Source: Rhodoferax sp. (GTDB taxonomy: Bacteria > Pseudomonadota > Gammaproteobacteria > Burkholderiales > Burkholderiaceae_C). From it: 43,208 nt of DNA. The notes under the pieces are model-generated. The model did not search any database and was not told where the DNA came from. It saw only the letters and a list, made by a program, of their open reading frames with translations. The DNA lies in the NCBI RefSeq assembly GCF_030646845.1, contig NZ_JAUSLE010000013.1, forward strand, positions 1-43,208, read 5' to 3'. Made by a program: the position numbers and the translations under genes. This document shows positions 40,285 to 43,208 of this stretch, piece by piece; the stretch's first letter is position 1, and each line of letters starts with the position of its first letter.

Positions 40285-40552
40285 TGATGCCGATCGCCCT
40301 GTCGATGGCTACGCGGTGACCTAGGACGGCATGAGACTGGTTCCTGACATAGAGTCTTCCGAACTGTCTTCTCTAAAGCCGACATAGACATCAGCAGCCG
40401 ATGGCCGGCAATGTGGTGCTGATCCCGATGGTCGCTACACCCTCAACCGACCAGGAGCGGACCGTCATGCCGGGAGCCGGAATCATATGATCGCTACGGG
40501 GCGGGAGGCCTCAAGCCTCCAAATCCCCTCGCTGCACGTGACCGTGGCCTCC

Positions 40553-42019
40553 TCAGTCGAGGAGCCGAAGAGCCATCCCGAGTGAGCCGCCGTTGTGCGA
40601 AGCCAGCGTAGTGAACGATTGACCGCCGCTCAAGAGAGCTTGCACTACTTGAGTGGAACGAAACTGAACGATCACTTGCTCCGAAGAGACCTTGATCTCC
40701 GGCATCATTCCAGGTGCCGTGATAGTGCATGAGTTGGCCGCCGATGGGTAGTCAATCCCCAGACCGCGAGGATCGTCTTCGACCATATCGATAACTGCCT
40801 CGACGTCGATTTTTCCGGACACCGAGAAGCAGATTCGGTCAAACTCATTGTCGAAAACTGCGGCAAATTCTTCCGAGGCAACGATCGCTGGGTCCTTGAA
40901 GTCCGAAACCGACGTGGAGATGATGCACTTCGCGGTGTCGTCGGGGTCAATGTCTACCTCTACCTCGATTGCGAAGTCCGGCGTTTCAATTGAGCCGTCA
41001 GTGTTGACCTGCAAGTCTTTGCGCTTGTAGTGAAAGGATGCCTTGAGGACGTCAGCGAGTTTCTCCACGCGCCGCTGAATCTCATCGGAAGCAACCGAGC
41101 GAACAAACCCGCGCGTTCTGTCGTTCACCGCATCGGGGACTCTGTGGTGTCTATTGAATCCCGATAATTTATTGATCCATTCGATGACGCTGCCTCGCAT
41201 CGAAATGCCTTTGAATTGTCCCAGCCCAATGCGCGCGGCAGCGTCCCGATCGGCGAGGATTTTCGTGAAGTCGGCAACAATGAACTCGTGTGTCTGGTTG
41301 CCCCACGCCATTGGCGTTTGTACATCACCTGGCTGAAGATGTGTACTTTTTGGCACCGTGCTGCTCAAGTATGTCTGCAAGGAGGACGCCGTCAGGAACT
41401 TCCCACGCTCAAGCGCAGCCTTGTCGCGACCGTTTAACGCTTCAAGTAAGTGGTATGTCCAAATGCCGTGCTTCAGATAGAGGGCAGAGCGAGACTGCTC
41501 GTCGGGCTTGCATGCAGAGAAGGCTTGATGATGCTCGGCACTCTGGCAGAAATTGCGAAAGTCATCGTCACTCAAATCCGACAAGATGCTGCGCATTCTG
41601 TCGTCGATTTCAAGACCGCTGTGGCAGGAGTCGAGGAACAGGATGATCTTCCGGCACGCTGACCTCGCGAGCTCCGTGAAAAGGCCTTGCAGTTCTATGC
41701 TAGTAGGCGCCAGATCCTTTAGGACCGTGTCGTGACAGGTGATGTAGTTCTTGCTGTTATTGGAGAACCCGTGACCCGCGTAGAAGAAGTACAACGTGTC
41801 CCCATCTCGCACCGTCTTGCAGACTCGCCGAATCTCCGATTCGATGCGATTCTTTGTTGCTTGCGCGCTGAGCAGCAGGACGGTGTTGGCCATATTCAGA
41901 CCATGCAACTCGAGTGCATCCCGCAGGCCGGTTGCATCGTTCTCCGCGAAGCGGACAGCATTGATGCCCACATCTTGGTATTTTTCAACCGCGATCAAAA
42001 ACCCAAAGACTTGACCCAA
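40553..42019 (-). CDS. caspase-like (peptidase C14) protein with unknown C-terminal domain
   Basis: A 488-residue protein. The N-terminal caspase-fold domain (about 1-245) opens with VFGFLIAVEKYQD and has the catalytic dyad His83 (YFFYAGHGF) and Cys132 (ILFLDSCHSG), both intact. It prefers substrates that cannot be read from sequence. The remaining about 240 residues, including the segment MRGSVIEWINKLSGFNRHH and a beta-rich region near the end, match nothing I recognise and may be a sensor or effector part. No signal peptide or membrane span. The gene is on the minus strand, 185 bp downstream of the FRG gene, in an AT-richer leader (42,020-42,204) without another gene. Caspase-like proteases are frequent in bacterial defence and cell-death modules, so a defence role is plausible but unproven. 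Confidence 0.86.
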   Translation of the reverse strand: MGQVFGFLIAVEKYQDVGINAVRFAENDATGLRDALELHGLNMANTVLLLSAQATKNRIESEIRRVCKTVRDGDTLYFFYAGHGFSNNSKNYITCHDTVLKDLAPTSIELQGLFTELARSACRKIILFLDSCHSGLEIDDRMRSILSDLSDDDFRNFCQSAEHHQAFSACKPDEQSRSALYLKHGIWTYHLLEALNGRDKAALERGKFLTASSLQTYLSSTVPKSTHLQPGDVQTPMAWGNQTHEFIVADFTKILADRDAAARIGLGQFKGISMRGSVIEWINKLSGFNRHHRVPDAVNDRTRGFVRSVASDEIQRRVEKLADVLKASFHYKRKDLQVNTDGSIETPDFAIEVEVDIDPDDTAKCIISTSVSDFKDPAIVASEEFAAVFDNEFDRICFSVSGKIDVEAVIDMVEDDPRGLGIDYPSAANSCTITAPGMMPEIKVSSEQVIVQFRSTQVVQALLSGGQSFTTLASHNGGSLGMALRLLD

Positions 42020-42204
42020 AACTTACCCCAGTGATTTGTTCTAATTTTAGAGCTACGCCGATGACCGGTAAGTAGGAGAAGCTAAGATTTTTCCTATCGA
42101 ATAGCCTGAGACCAGATTTCTACTGTAATGGGGTTGCGAGCGTTATTCTTGGACAACCTGTTCGCGAAACGAAGGCTTCTCTGTCAAGAAATTCTTCCCC
42201 TCGT

Positions 42205-43125
42205 TTATCCCTTAAACGAATACTTATTTGCAACGTACTTTGCCGAATTTTCAATATACGGAAAGACCGTACTCTCGTTAATATTTAACAAATCCAGTTG
42301 CTCGAGAATGGTCGCTTTGCTAGTAACCGATATTCTGCTCAACCCAATCTCTGGCGTACCTTTTTCATCCAACACAGCATCCAGCCCAAATAATAAGAAG
42401 GCACCGGACTGGGAAGAAATTCGGTTATTACTTCGCTTGCCCTTTACGCAAACGATCGTGCGCAGATGTTCAGGTTGAACACGGGGCTCGAAGAATGACT
42501 TTTCTTCACGAACGAAGTGAATAAGGCGCTTGATCGCTGGCTGTTCATTGAATACTGTGACAGCATTTATGCTCTGATCAATTTGATCTTTCTCCGATTT
42601 TGGAAGTCGAGCCAAATTTGCTACACAGCTAGCTGTGTCGGAGTCAAAATACTTGATCTGTGCCTGTTCAAGAGTGAAGACGATGACTTCACCCTCTTCC
42701 TCTCCGACATGTCTTCCATCTTCTAGTTTGCCAATGCTCGATTTGCAGGCAAAGTAAAGCGCGATGAGCGGGTTCGATGTAATGTCGAGGAGGCGAGTTG
42801 GCAGTGAATAGTGCTGCATTCGAACCAGTCGGTCCAAGGTATAGCTGTCACTCGTAAAGTCCGCAGAGTTGGAAACGAGCAATTCTCGATAGAGCACATG
42901 TTCATTGTGTAGATACAGGTAGTTTCCATGCTCGTCCTTTCTGAACAGGGACGGTTCAAGCTTGTACCGCCGCTTGTTCGAGTGTCCGCGGTAGAAGATC
43001 TCTTTGCCATCGCTCTGCAACTTCAAGACTTTATCGACGAAACCGCCAACGGTAGTAACCTTGGATGAGAGGGTGTAAGAAGTTTTGTGTAAACGGTCTT
43101 TTGGCAGGAAACTGCTGTCTTGCAT
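42205..43125 (-). CDS. FRG-domain protein, 5' end possibly altered by an IS
   Basis: A 306-residue protein of the FRG family, named for a conserved F/Y-R-G motif: here IFYRGHSNKRRYKLEPSLFR (about 43-62), then the family signature MQHYSLPTRLLDITSNPL (about 103-120) and IALYFAC. The middle and C-terminal parts are unassigned. FRG proteins are scattered in islands and phage-defence regions; their activity is not established to my knowledge. GC is visibly lower than in the neighbours, suggesting separate acquisition. The first about 20 codons (43,066-43,125) lie in what looks like the left end of an IS256-type element, so the native start has probably been replaced. It is transcribed toward the caspase-like gene. 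Confidence 0.82.
   Translation of the reverse strand: MQDSSFLPKDRLHKTSYTLSSKVTTVGGFVDKVLKLQSDGKEIFYRGHSNKRRYKLEPSLFRKDEHGNYLYLHNEHVLYRELLVSNSADFTSDSYTLDRLVRMQHYSLPTRLLDITSNPLIALYFACKSSIGKLEDGRHVGEEEGEVIVFTLEQAQIKYFDSDTASCVANLARLPKSEKDQIDQSINAVTVFNEQPAIKRLIHFVREEKSFFEPRVQPEHLRTIVCVKGKRSNNRISSQSGAFLLFGLDAVLDEKGTPEIGLSRISVTSKATILEQLDLLNINESTVFPYIENSAKYVANKYSFKG
43067..43096 (+). mobile_element. probable left terminal inverted repeat of an IS256-family element
   Basis: GAGAGGGTGTAAG followed by AAGTTTTGTGTAAACGG resembles the terminal repeats I remember for IS256-family elements, and the distance (about 40 bp) to the transposase ATG is right. The matching right end is outside the window. Confidence 0.55.
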
Positions 43126-43131
43126 GGAGCA

Positions 43132-43208
43132 ATGATGACCGTAGAAATGAAACCCTTACCCAGCGACCTGATTGATGCGCTGCTGGCGGACTACAAAAAG
43201 CCCGAAGA
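43132..43208 (+). CDS. IS256-family transposase (3' part cut by window edge)
   Basis: Only the first 25 codons are visible: MMTVEMKPLPSDLIDALLADYKKPED continues off the window (25 full codons plus two bases). The motif LIDALLADYKKPED is the characteristic N-terminus of IS256-family (mutator-type) DDE transposases. ATG 43,132 or 43,135 may be the start; GGAGCA lies just upstream. It is divergent from the FRG gene with only 6 bp between start codons. Confidence 0.8.
   Translation, partial: MMTVEMKPLPSDLIDALLADYKKPE

Noticed and set aside
33600..40330. Apparent enrichment of CCTAGG in the element's intergenic DNA
   Set aside because: About seven sites in seven kilobases is only modestly above what the base composition predicts, and several belong to the one repeat array.

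Overview
The window looks like a piece of a betaproteobacterial chromosome, most likely Burkholderiales/Comamonadaceae (Rhodoferax- or Polaromonas-like). The grounds are the high GC, the betaproteobacterial type of the formate dehydrogenase, fkpB-ispH and serS genes, and a short dispersed repeat of a kind I associate with Comamonadaceae genomes. This assignment is inference; no rRNA or taxonomic marker was searched.

Positions 1-19,909 are devoted almost entirely to formate oxidation. After the 3' part of an mrp/apbC Fe-S carrier gene come a fused fdsG-fdsB gene and fdsA, encoding a cytoplasmic NAD-linked molybdenum formate dehydrogenase. They are followed by DUF3305 and DUF3306 genes, a 698-residue polyferredoxin and a TorD-type chaperone. 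A convergent two-component pair follows (NtrC-class regulator and Cache/HAMP histidine kinase, minus strand). Facing it is a membrane-bound, Tat-exported respiratory formate dehydrogenase operon: small Tat protein, alpha, beta, small lipoprotein, cytochrome b gamma subunit and a small exported protein, closed by a terminator and followed by fdhD. The 432-bp gap between the regulator and this operon holds two tandem palindromes and a good -24/-12 sigma-54 promoter, so the linked NtrC-type regulator probably drives the operon.

Positions 20,016-33,313 are mostly housekeeping or core genes: an FtsX-like permease, Smr and RadC proteins, fkpB-ispH, serS, a periplasmic binding protein paired with a diguanylate cyclase, and a fadH-SnoaL-padR operon. 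The promoter of that last operon is bracketed by two TGCAA-type palindromes that are probable PadR operators. Copies of a roughly 60-bp dispersed repeat lie in an intergenic region and, in frame, inside two of the formate genes. One sits exactly at the FdsG/FdsB fusion joint.

From about 33,420 to the right edge lies an integrated accessory element. It has a probable tRNA-Ser 3'-end core next to a terminator, a P4-type tyrosine integrase, an AlpA-like HTH protein, and a primase/VapE-type helicase. Behind the helicase gene is an unusual nested inverted-repeat array that is a candidate replication origin. Several small unknown genes follow, and then cargo with lower GC: a caspase-like protease with an unrecognised C-terminal domain and an FRG-domain protein, both on the minus strand. 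The 5' end of the FRG gene runs into the left end of an IS256-family insertion sequence whose transposase is cut by the window edge. The caspase/FRG pair is the best candidate for an undescribed (possibly anti-phage) system; this is inference from domain content and context.
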